Positions 51,228 to 59,151 of a stretch of 64,000 nt of DNA are shown here, piece after piece. Source of the DNA: Bacteroidaceae bacterium (GTDB lineage: Bacteria; Bacteroidota; Bacteroidia; Bacteroidales; Bacteroidaceae); assembly GCA_017548075.1 (NCBI GenBank), contig JAFYNL010000022.1:1-64000 (forward strand), written 5' to 3'. The notes under the pieces are model-generated. The model saw only the letters and a list, made by a program, of their open reading frames with translations, did no database searches and was not told the DNA's origin. Positions within the stretch are counted from its first letter, which is position 1. Each line of letters opens with the position of its first letter. A program made the position numbers and the translations under genes.

Positions 51228-52087
51228 TTCACATATTTCTTGAAGAAACTCCAAATCTCGTCGCCAGTCTTGATGTCTTCGGTATGCGTAGAGTGTTTTC
51301 CACCAACGACTTCGTAGAGCCAAACGTCGCAACCAGTCTCGCTCTCAGTGAAGCGGTGCTTGATGATGTAGTGCCCGTTTTCCTTGTTCAGGCTCTCCAC
51401 TCGCTCTGTCTCTTCCTTCATACAACGGTTCTTTGCCACCCAGTAACCAACAGCAAGCGGCACAGGCATATAGGCTCCCCAACCGCCTTTGTTATCGAGG
51501 TCGCCCGTCCATTCGGAAGTGCGGTCTTCTGTCCCATGAATCTCAAAAAGAGGAATGGGCTTGCAGGCTTCCAAGTCACGATACATCCACACCATCGTCA
51601 AACCCGCAACAGGAGCGACTGCCTTGAAGGCCTTCTGCTTGGAATAGGCCATCAGATAGCACATCTCGCCACCATTCGACATTCCTGTCAGGAAGGTATT
51701 CTCTCGACTCAAATGGTAGCGTTTCTGTACATAAGCAGCTATCTTGCTGAGGGACTTCACATCATCCACTTTCCAACCCTCCTGAAAAGGATAGCCAACA
51801 TTCCAACTCGGCTTCCCTTTAGGGTCTTTCAATCCTTGAGGAATACACACGGCAAAACCTTCTCGCAAGGCTGTCTCAACCATCGGATTCTTGCGATATA
51901 TGCCGCCACCATATCCGTGCAGGTAGAAGACCAGCGGAGCATCAGGCTTTATTCCTTCAGGAAGGAAGACGTCAAACCGACGCATATAGCCATCCACTTT
52001 CACAGAGTCTTCCACAAACTGCTGCGCTTTCGCGTTAAAGCCACAAATGAAGCACAGCATCAACAATGTCCATCTATTTTTCTTCAT
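51224..52087 (-). CDS. Secreted LpqC/PHB-depolymerase-like esterase
   Basis: 287 residues with a signal peptide (MLCFICGFNAKAQ). PLVFYLHGYGGG supplies the oxyanion region, TGMSNGGEM holds the nucleophile Ser, FEIHGTEDRTSEW the Asp, and VGGKHSTHT a likely catalytic His. The family includes feruloyl and acetyl-xylan esterases and polyhydroxybutyrate depolymerases. In this operon a role in removing acyl or aryl esters from an imported or surface glycan is plausible. It overlaps the kinase gene by 14 bp and the GHL10 gene by 4 bp. Confidence 0.8.
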   Translation of the reverse strand: MKKNRWTLLMLCFICGFNAKAQQFVEDSVKVDGYMRRFDVFLPEGIKPDAPLVFYLHGYGGGIYRKNPMVETALREGFAVCIPQGLKDPKGKPSWNVGYPFQEGWKVDDVKSLSKIAAYVQKRYHLSRENTFLTGMSNGGEMCYLMAYSKQKAFKAVAPVAGLTMVWMYRDLEACKPIPLFEIHGTEDRTSEWTGDLDNKGGWGAYMPVPLAVGYWVAKNRCMKEETERVESLNKENGHYIIKHRFTESETGCDVWLYEVVGGKHSTHTEDIKTGDEIWSFFKKYVK

Positions 52088-52940
52088 AATATTCGTGCAT
52101 TGCTCCCTTCTGTGTACAAATAAATGCGCTTACCTTTACAGCCAATTGATGCGCTTCTTCGATAGATTTTCCTGCAAGCAGAGAAGCGGCAAATGCGCCT
52201 GTGAAGCTATCGCCAGCCCCTACTGTATCTGCAACTTCCACCTTGGGCGTTTCCAAGAAGCTCTTCTTGCTTGGCGCAAAAACGTAACTGCCGTTCACAC
52301 CACAAGTCAAGATGACCATATCCAAATGATACTGTTCGAGCAAACGACGACACTTCTCCTCGACTGAAAGGCCGGAGAAACCATACATTTCGGAGACGAT
52401 TTCCAGTTCCTCATCGTTAATCTTCAGCACATTGCAGGCAAGCAGGTTGTCGTGAATGAGTTCTTTTGTATAGAACTGCTGACGGAGGTTGATGTCGAAG
52501 ATTTTTAGGCAATTCTCAGGCGTATGCTTGAGGAATTCCTTTATGGTGTTTCGGCTTACCTCACTCCGTTGAGCCAACGAGCCGTAGCACACACAGTCGC
52601 ATTTTTCGGCAAGTTGCTTTATCTCGGCAGTGAAGGGAATATTGTCCCAAGCAACGCCGGTCTTTATCTCGTACGTAGGGATTCCTTCGCCATCAAGCGT
52701 CACTTGCACCGTTCCCGTCTCTTGTTCCACTTGTGGCAGCAGATACCTGAGTTCCTTCTGATTCAATTCACGAAGAATCTCATCGCCCAACTCATCATTT
52801 CCAATAGCGCTTATCGCTACGGAATCTGCTCCGAAGAGACGCGCATGGAAAGCAAAGTTAGCAGGCGCTCCGCCAAGCTTTTTCTCCTCGGGCAAACAAT
52901 CCCACAGGATTTCTCCCAATCCGACGATTAACTGTTTCAT
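52074..52940 (-). CDS. PfkB-family carbohydrate kinase, probable fructokinase
   Basis: 288 residues. GGAPANFAFH near residue 23 and DTVGAGDSFTGAF near 240 (catalytic Asp in GAGD) are PfkB signatures. The N-terminal MKQLIVGLGEILWDCLP resembles fructokinases of Bacteroidota. Position next to a polyol dehydrogenase fits phosphorylation of the fructose made by mannitol oxidation. Start overlaps the stop of the two-domain esterase (ATGA). Confidence 0.85.
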   Translation of the reverse strand: MKQLIVGLGEILWDCLPEEKKLGGAPANFAFHARLFGADSVAISAIGNDELGDEILRELNQKELRYLLPQVEQETGTVQVTLDGEGIPTYEIKTGVAWDNIPFTAEIKQLAEKCDCVCYGSLAQRSEVSRNTIKEFLKHTPENCLKIFDINLRQQFYTKELIHDNLLACNVLKINDEELEIVSEMYGFSGLSVEEKCRRLLEQYHLDMVILTCGVNGSYVFAPSKKSFLETPKVEVADTVGAGDSFTGAFAASLLAGKSIEEAHQLAVKVSAFICTQKGAMHEYYEEK

Positions 52941-54343
52941 TTGATTTTCTTGTTTTTGGATGTAATATGCTGATATACAATCTCTGCCATCTGTCCTGCT
53001 CCCTTTGTAGTGGGATGAATGCCGTCATTCGACATCATTCCTTCTGTAGGTTGGAACAATGTCTGGAAGTCTATCAGCTCACACTTATTCTTCTTTGCCA
53101 TCTTTTTGATGATAGGACAAATCTCAGCCGTAAGAGCCTCCTGACTGATGGTGCCAGTTGCGTTCAATGCTGGGATAGGTGTAGTGAGGATAATTCGTGG
53201 ATGCGAAGGTAATGCTTTCAGGGTGTCGAGCATACTCTGCATATCGGTTGCAAACTCGCTGCCATACTTCCAATTCTTAGGCTTCGAGTCGTTGGTACCT
53301 AACTTAATGACTACGATATCAGGCAGGAATCCCTGCGCATCCTTCCACGCCTGTTCTTTCATATAAGGATAGTCGCCCTTCTGTAGCATGGTTCTTCCGC
53401 CTACTCCAAAGTTCTTCACAATGTATCCGTTGCCCAGTTTCTTCTGCAATTGAGCGGGATAGCCAAATATATCGCGCATGAAAATGCCTGAGCCATCGGT
53501 AATGGAGTTACCTATGCAAGCCACTCGAACAGCATGATTCTTGGGCGAAGGTAAGTAAGCAAGCCAATCATCCAAATCGCTGAGCATCTGCTCGTGATAG
53601 CGGAAGTTCTTCTTCATTCCGAAGCCGTGACCGCCACTTGGATAAGCATATAGAGCGCAGTGGTTGCCGACTTTGTGCATAGCTGAGAAATAGGCTACAC
53701 CATTCTCCAGAATAGGCACGATGTCGTCGTCGTTTGCCAAGAATACCGCAGCTGGAGGCGTTAGATGCTTTCGCACAGCCTTATCGTTAGAGAAGTCGTT
53801 GACCACTTTTGTACTATCTTTCTCATTGCCGAGGAAATTATCTACAGAACCATGATGCGTCTGCTTATACTGCATGGTGATGACGGGATAGAAAAGGATG
53901 GAGAAATCGGGGCGCAACTCCATCGGAGCATGTGTTGATACCGTCGATGCCAGATGACCTCCTGCAGAAAAGCCCATGATACCTACATCGTGAGCGTTAA
54001 TGTGCCAGACCTCAGCACTATCTCGTACCATTTTCATAGCCGCATAAGCATCGGAGATGGGAATCTGCCGATTGCCTTCCGGCATACGATATTTCAGCAC
54101 ACAAAGGGCGACACCTTTATTATTGAAATAGTCGGCCCAATCGGTTCCCTCATAATCCATCATTAGATTGGAATATCCGCCACCTGGACAACATACAATT
54201 GCTCTTCCTGTCGCCACATCAGTAGAGGGAAGGAAAACGGTAAGAGATGCTTCCCCATCAGGTGTGATATTTACCTGAAACTCACGAGCAAAAGCCGTAA
54301 GGGCAGTTTCAAGGAGGCATATAAATATCAATATCTTTTTCAT
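52937..54343 (-). CDS. Two-domain esterase: alpha/beta hydrolase plus SGNH/GDSL hydrolase
   Basis: 468 residues with a signal peptide (ICLLETALTAFA). Domain 1 (about 20-260) has CPGGGYSN (oxyanion), GIMGFSAGGHLAS (nucleophile) and SGGHGFG (His), as in acetyl-xylan-esterase-like BD-FAE enzymes. Domain 2 (about 270-460) has CIGNSITDG (block I Ser), GVGGRT, KLGTNDSKP (block III) and DGIHPTTKG (block V Asp/His), an SGNH hydrolase. The combination resembles dual esterases that strip O-acetyl groups from hemicellulose. The periplasmic signal and the operon suggest deacetylation of a glycan before import. Confidence 0.85.
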   Translation of the reverse strand: MKKILIFICLLETALTAFAREFQVNITPDGEASLTVFLPSTDVATGRAIVCCPGGGYSNLMMDYEGTDWADYFNNKGVALCVLKYRMPEGNRQIPISDAYAAMKMVRDSAEVWHINAHDVGIMGFSAGGHLASTVSTHAPMELRPDFSILFYPVITMQYKQTHHGSVDNFLGNEKDSTKVVNDFSNDKAVRKHLTPPAAVFLANDDDIVPILENGVAYFSAMHKVGNHCALYAYPSGGHGFGMKKNFRYHEQMLSDLDDWLAYLPSPKNHAVRVACIGNSITDGSGIFMRDIFGYPAQLQKKLGNGYIVKNFGVGGRTMLQKGDYPYMKEQAWKDAQGFLPDIVVIKLGTNDSKPKNWKYGSEFATDMQSMLDTLKALPSHPRIILTTPIPALNATGTISQEALTAEICPIIKKMAKKNKCELIDFQTLFQPTEGMMSNDGIHPTTKGAGQMAEIVYQHITSKNKKIK

Positions 54344-54347
54344 TCCT

Positions 54348-55688
54348 TCATTCTTTCATTTTTTCAATATTTTCCAGACACCATTGGTCTTTAACTTTAT
54401 ATCCATAAAGGCCATATGCCAACATCACGAGTTCGCAGAGGAGGGCAATCACCCAAGTGTATTGCCAACTGTTCAGGATGTCCGCGAAGACGCCTTGCAG
54501 GAAGGGGAATACGGCTCCACCAAAGACGCCCATCATAAAGACGCCCGAAGCTTTGGAGGTATATTCGCGAAGTCCTCGTATAGATAGCGTAAAGATACAA
54601 CTCCACATCACGGAATGCACAAGTCCGACGGCCGACAGAAGCCACAGGTTCTCGGTTTGTATGGCTGCCAGAATGAGAAGAGTAGCTACGATGGTTGTGG
54701 CAATCAACACTTTACGAGGGTTGAAGTTGCTGAAGAACGTCGATACGAAGCGTCCCACCAGGAAGCCGCCCCAATAGAGCGTTGCCAGAAGCGCGGGAAT
54801 GCCCATATCCATGCCGGCTATCACCAAACGTTTCATCCCGAAAAATGAAAGTCCGTTTCCTTTCTCTATAAGTTCCATTGCGTGCAGATTCAGGTTGGAG
54901 CCTATCGACACCTCAGTACCAACATAGAAGAAGATGGCTATAACGCCGAGAGTCAAGTGACGGAACGACCAAACGCTGCGCTCCAACTTACTGCCGCCTT
55001 CTGCTCGAGTGGCCGACAAATCGGGCAACGACATCCTTCCTGCCGAGAACGCTACCAAGACAGCTGCTACCACCATCACCATGAAGGGAATGAATACCTG
55101 CGAAGCCGTAACATTATCGAGTGATACACCTGCAAAGATGACCAGCGTCACAAAGAATGGAGCTATTGTCGTACCAAAGGAATTGACTGCAGTAACGATG
55201 TTCAGGCGTTGTGCCGGCTGAGTTCCTGGGAGTTCGTAGGCAGAAACGTATGGGTTGATGACAACCTGCAAGATGGCTGCCGACGTACCCATCAGGAACG
55301 AGCCTAAGAGGAAGACCACGAAGCCGAAAGGAATCGAGCAGCTTTCGGCAATAGGCAATTGATAATTGATAAAGGATAACGGGCTTGCTGACAAACCATA
55401 GCACAGCAAAGCCGCTACCATGCACACCAAAGCCCTCACCATCGTGGTTTGATAGCCCTTCTTGTCAATCCACTTTCCTGCAAGACGGCTATTCAAAAGG
55501 TAGCCGAGGAAGAAGAAGAGGGAGAGCATCGTGGTGAAGGTGTTCTTCATGTCTCCTGCATCCTGAAGGAATGCAATCTTCAAAGGCCCTTGCAACTGAC
55601 CATTGATGGTCGTCAGGAATCCGACGAGGAAGTATATGAAAGTCAGAAAGACAAAGGGGCCTAAGCCGTAGTTCTTTTTCTGTCCCAT
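54348..55688 (-). CDS. FucP/GluP-type sugar:proton symporter (MFS)
   Basis: 446 residues with about twelve hydrophobic segments. FIYFLVGFLTTINGQLQGPLK is the typical start of FucP-family permeases, and QVVINPYVSAY with NSFGTTIAPF follow. Inner-membrane uptake of a monosaccharide or polyol, here probably mannitol or a related sugar, given the dehydrogenase 10 bp away. A loop contains FINYQLPIAESCS, encoded by an AT-rich short repeat (ATCAATT twice at about 55352-55368) that looks inserted in frame. Confidence 0.85.
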   Translation of the reverse strand: MGQKKNYGLGPFVFLTFIYFLVGFLTTINGQLQGPLKIAFLQDAGDMKNTFTTMLSLFFFLGYLLNSRLAGKWIDKKGYQTTMVRALVCMVAALLCYGLSASPLSFINYQLPIAESCSIPFGFVVFLLGSFLMGTSAAILQVVINPYVSAYELPGTQPAQRLNIVTAVNSFGTTIAPFFVTLVIFAGVSLDNVTASQVFIPFMVMVVAAVLVAFSAGRMSLPDLSATRAEGGSKLERSVWSFRHLTLGVIAIFFYVGTEVSIGSNLNLHAMELIEKGNGLSFFGMKRLVIAGMDMGIPALLATLYWGGFLVGRFVSTFFSNFNPRKVLIATTIVATLLILAAIQTENLWLLSAVGLVHSVMWSCIFTLSIRGLREYTSKASGVFMMGVFGGAVFPFLQGVFADILNSWQYTWVIALLCELVMLAYGLYGYKVKDQWCLENIEKMKE

Positions 55689-55698
55689 AATGAATTAT

Positions 55699-57141
55699 TT
55701 AGATGATTGTTTCCAGCACTTTCATCGCCCCATCCTTCTTGATGGCTTCAACAAACTTCAAGTAAAGGCTTACGAAAGCTTCCGATTTCGAGAGGTCGGT
55801 GCTTTGGAAGGGCGAAAGATGCAGGGCTGCAATGGGGTCGTCCTTTGCAAGGAGTGCTCTGTCTTCGTCGGTCAGCCAAGGCTCATCAATCTCGAACTTA
55901 CTGCCATTGTCGTCCACTTGATACTTCAAATAATGACGATAAGCGGCAATCAGATAGGCAACTCGCGTCAAATCCTTCCCGTCGGCAACCATGTGGATGA
56001 GGTTGGGCACCACATAGACGGGGAACTTGCTCACACCATCCATGCAGAGGCGAGCCACTTGGTCGCTCACGCTCTTGTTGGCAAAGCGTTCAATCAGCGT
56101 TTGCTTATACAGAGACAGGTCTGTGTTTCCTGGAGCTGGCACGTATGGAGTGATATCCTTCTCCATGAAATCGCGAACGAAGGTGACGATTCGCTCATCG
56201 TGCATAGCTTCGTCAACCCGCCTGTAACCGCTGAGGAAAGAGGGGTAGGAGAGCAACGTGTGGCTGGCATTCAGGAGCGAGAGCTTCATGTTCTCGTAGG
56301 CCGTCACATCATCCGTGAACTCTACGCCTACCTTCTCCCAGTTGGGACGACCTGCTGCGAAGTTATCCTCTACAACCCATTGGATGAAGTCCTCAGCATA
56401 GACAGGAGCAGCATCATGAGTGCCGTTGCGTTCGTTAAGGCGCTTCACGTCTTCTGGCTTTGTGGCAGGCGTGATGCGGTCAACCATGCTATTGGGGAAA
56501 GTCACGTTATCCTGGAGCCAAGCATAAAGTTCCTTATCCTGAGCCTCAATGAAGGTGCCGAAGGCTTTGCGGCAAGTGTTTCCATTGTGCTGCAGGTTAT
56601 CGCAAGTCAGGATGGTTATCTTTCCGCTTCCGGCATTACGGCGACGGCGCAGACCTTCTGCCACATATCCGAAGGCCGTCAACGGATGCTTCGGGTTCTC
56701 AAGGTCATGCTTCACCAACTCATCTTCAAGCATGAAACGGCCTGTGCTCTTTTCGATGTTGTAGCCGCCTTCGGTGATGGTCATGGTGATGATTTTGATG
56801 TCGGGACTTGCAATCTTGTTCAGGATAGCCTCCTGGTCGTTCATGCCCCAATAAAGTTCAACAAGAGAACCAATTTTCCAAGCCTCGTCCTTGCCGTCGC
56901 GACCACAAACGGTCAGCGTATATTCGCCTTTCTGCTGATGAAGGGCAGTATAGATGCGCTCATCTTGCGGCAGAATCATGGCTCCGCAGATGCCCCAGTT
57001 CTTCTGGTCGGGGTTGTTCTCAAGAAGGAGGTTGGTTAGATACTCCAGATGTGCACGATGGAAATTGCCGACGCCAAAGTGCAGAATGCCTGCTTTTACT
57101 TCGTCTCGATTGTAGGAATAAGAAATCAGATTTGCGTTCAT
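55699..57141 (-). CDS. Long-chain polyol dehydrogenase, probable mannitol 2-dehydrogenase
   Basis: 480 residues. FGVGNFHRAHLE near residue 22 forms the NAD(P) site, TMTITEGGYN is conserved, and KLSLLNASHTLLSY (about 293-306) carries the catalytic Lys with Asn and His. The family contains mannitol 2-dehydrogenase, fructuronate reductase and tagaturonate reductase. Presence of a fructokinase and absence of uronate genes favour mannitol to fructose. First gene of the six-gene operon; start ATG 57141-57139, with TATTTTTG at 57180-57173 as -7 box. Confidence 0.8.
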   Translation of the reverse strand: MNANLISYSYNRDEVKAGILHFGVGNFHRAHLEYLTNLLLENNPDQKNWGICGAMILPQDERIYTALHQQKGEYTLTVCGRDGKDEAWKIGSLVELYWGMNDQEAILNKIASPDIKIITMTITEGGYNIEKSTGRFMLEDELVKHDLENPKHPLTAFGYVAEGLRRRRNAGSGKITILTCDNLQHNGNTCRKAFGTFIEAQDKELYAWLQDNVTFPNSMVDRITPATKPEDVKRLNERNGTHDAAPVYAEDFIQWVVEDNFAAGRPNWEKVGVEFTDDVTAYENMKLSLLNASHTLLSYPSFLSGYRRVDEAMHDERIVTFVRDFMEKDITPYVPAPGNTDLSLYKQTLIERFANKSVSDQVARLCMDGVSKFPVYVVPNLIHMVADGKDLTRVAYLIAAYRHYLKYQVDDNGSKFEIDEPWLTDEDRALLAKDDPIAALHLSPFQSTDLSKSEAFVSLYLKFVEAIKKDGAMKVLETII

Positions 57142-57172
57142 AATAATTTTTTTTTTTTAGCGTTTTCTTCTG

Positions 57173-57257
57173 CAAAAATAGTTTTTCCTTATTAATAATG
57201 AGAAGATTTTATAATTATAGTGTTTCTGCAAACGATTGAAATTTTTTGTAACGATTG
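57173..57257. promoter_or_regulatory. Intergenic control region: leftward promoter and candidate LacI sites
   Basis: Minus-strand -7 box TATTTTTG at 57180-57173. Two copies of AACGATTG at 57231-57238 and 57250-57257, 19 bp apart, each with a central CG as in LacI-family operators (CAAACGATTG and TAACGATTGC). They lie between the polyol-dehydrogenase operon and the divergent LacI gene. Confidence 0.45.
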
Positions 57258-57299
57258 CATGAATTAAACGACTAAAAGGAAAATGTTTTGCGAGATATA

Positions 57300-57331
57300 T
57301 TTGGTTGGGAATGAAAAATTGCCTAATTTTG
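57300..57331 (+). promoter_or_regulatory. Promoter of the LacI-family gene
   Basis: TTTGG from 57300 and TAATTTTG at 57324-57331, 20 bp apart, 24 bp upstream of ATG 57355. Confidence 0.7.
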
Positions 57332-57354
57332 AGGGCGAAAACTTCGATTCCGTC

Positions 57355-58365
57355 ATGAAATACGTAACAATCAAGGATATTGCACGCGAACTGGTGGTGT
57401 CTGTCTCCACCGTATCGAGAGCCTTGAGGGGCGACCCAAGCATACGCAAGGAAACCCGCGAGAAGATACAGGCTGCGGCTAAAAGAATGGGCTATGTGCC
57501 GAATCCTGTTGCTACGAATCTGAAGTTTGGCCGCACCAAGACGATTGGCGTCATTGTGCCGGAAATGTCCACTCCCTATGCCGCAAAAGTCATCGATGGC
57601 ATTCAGGACATCTGCTATCACAATAATTATAAGGTCATCATCGCCTCTTCGAGTGAGGATGCCGACAAGGAGAAGGAGAATCTCGACATCATGATGCAGT
57701 TTATGATTGACGGAATCATCGCTTGCCGCTGCGATTACAATAAGAATACCGAACTCTATAAGAAAATCCAGGAACAGCATATCCCCCTGGTCTTCTACGA
57801 CCGCATTCCTCATAATATAGAGGCTCCGCAGGTGATTGTCGATGACGAAACGAAGGCCTTTTTCCTCGTTGAGCACCTGATTAGGTCTGGCAGGAAGAAC
57901 ATTGCTTATATCGGAGCCAATTTCGATACGGTTTACAACTCCGTGCTCCGCCACAAAGGATATCGCGAGGCGTTGCAGAGATATGGCATCGAGTACAATC
58001 CCAATATCGTCGTTCAAACAGAAGGATTGAATTATAGCGACGGAGCAACGGCGGTCGATAAGTTGCGGCACGAAAAGACCGATGCCATCTTTGCTTTCAC
58101 CGATACCCTTGCAATTGGAGCCATGAATCGCTTGAAATCAATCGGGAGAAACGTCCCGAGGGATGTCGCGGTAGCAGGCTTTTCGGGGACAAACCTCTGC
58201 ACGATTGTAAGTCCGCAGTTGACGACTGTAGAACCCCGACAGTTTGAGATGGGGCAGAAGGCTGCGGAACTGATTATCAAGCACATAGCGAATCCTTCCT
58301 CCAGCAAGAGCGAGCAAGTCATCATCGATGCCGACATCATCTACAGAGAATCAACAGAAGGGTGA
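57355..58365 (+). CDS. LacI-family transcriptional regulator
   Basis: 336 residues from ATG 57355; the earlier in-frame ATG (57283) precedes the promoter and adds no conserved sequence. The helix-turn-helix TIKDIARELVVSVSTVSRALRG is followed by the hinge VPNPVATNLKFGRT and a periplasmic-binding-like effector domain (about 60-336; GVIVPEMSTPYAAKVIDGIQ). It is divergent from the polyol-dehydrogenase operon and likely represses it and the downstream galactosidase. A monosaccharide or polyol effector is expected. Confidence 0.92.
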   Translation: MKYVTIKDIARELVVSVSTVSRALRGDPSIRKETREKIQAAAKRMGYVPNPVATNLKFGRTKTIGVIVPEMSTPYAAKVIDGIQDICYHNNYKVIIASSSEDADKEKENLDIMMQFMIDGIIACRCDYNKNTELYKKIQEQHIPLVFYDRIPHNIEAPQVIVDDETKAFFLVEHLIRSGRKNIAYIGANFDTVYNSVLRHKGYREALQRYGIEYNPNIVVQTEGLNYSDGATAVDKLRHEKTDAIFAFTDTLAIGAMNRLKSIGRNVPRDVAVAGFSGTNLCTIVSPQLTTVEPRQFEMGQKAAELIIKHIANPSSSKSEQVIIDADIIYRESTEG

Positions 58366-58399
58366 AATCATGTGCTTGCATGACGTTAGAGATTAGAGT

Positions 58400-59125
58400 A
58401 TGAATAAGACCGCCATTATAATTGGAGCCAGTTCGGGGATTGGGCAAGAAGTTGCCAAGTTGTTGCTTGCAGATGGTTGGCGTCTTGGCATTGCGGCTCG
58501 ACGAGAAGAACCTCTCATGGAACTGAAAGCAAAAGCCCCTGAGAGTGTGGAGGTTATGACTATCGATGTGACGAAGCTTGATGCAGGAGAGCGTTTGCAG
58601 AGTCTTATCGAGCGGCTTGGAGGGATGGACCTCTACTTCCATGCTTCTGGGATAGGCAAGCAAAATCGTGCTTTGAAAGAGGATATCGAACTCGGTACGA
58701 TGGAGACCAATGCCGTGGGCTTTACCAGAATGATAGGCGCGGCTTACAGATATTTTGCAGAAAAAGGAGAGGGACACATTGCTGCCATCACCTCCATTGC
58801 GGGGACAAAGGGCTTGGGACCTGCACCGGCTTATTCTGCCACAAAAGCTTTGCAAGCCACTTATATCCAAGCACTTGAGCAACAAGCCCATCAGCGTGGT
58901 TTGAAGATTCGTTTCACCGATATTCGCCCTGGTTTTGTCGATACGGCTTTGCTCAATGACGATTTCCCTTATCCGATGCTTATGCGCCCTGAAAAGGTTG
59001 CTCGCGACATAGTCCGTTCCATATATCATCATCGTCATGTTCGTGTAATTGACTGCCGATACCGCATCCTGACGTTCTTCTGGCGACTCATTCCTCGCTG
59101 GATTTGGAGAAGAATGAAACTATAA
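58400..59125 (+). CDS. Short-chain dehydrogenase/reductase
   Basis: 241 residues. GASSGIGQEV is the nucleotide-binding glycine motif, HASGIG replaces the usual NAG, and the catalytic Ser (ITSIAG) and YSATK (Tyr, Lys) are present. Substrate unknown. The C-terminus is basic and aromatic (FFWRLIPRWIWRRMKL), which suggests membrane association and is found in some lipid- or lipid-linked-sugar-modifying SDRs. It follows lacI by 34 bp and precedes the GH27 gene by 26 bp, but may be unrelated to the catabolic locus. Confidence 0.85.
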   Translation: MNKTAIIIGASSGIGQEVAKLLLADGWRLGIAARREEPLMELKAKAPESVEVMTIDVTKLDAGERLQSLIERLGGMDLYFHASGIGKQNRALKEDIELGTMETNAVGFTRMIGAAYRYFAEKGEGHIAAITSIAGTKGLGPAPAYSATKALQATYIQALEQQAHQRGLKIRFTDIRPGFVDTALLNDDFPYPMLMRPEKVARDIVRSIYHHRHVRVIDCRYRILTFFWRLIPRWIWRRMKL

Positions 59126-59151
59126 GAATTTACTGATAATCCTATTCGATA

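Noticed and set aside
55690-57039. 449-residue plus-strand frame opposite the polyol dehydrogenase
   Set aside because: Shadow of the minus-strand gene; the minus strand carries the family motifs and catalytic residues.
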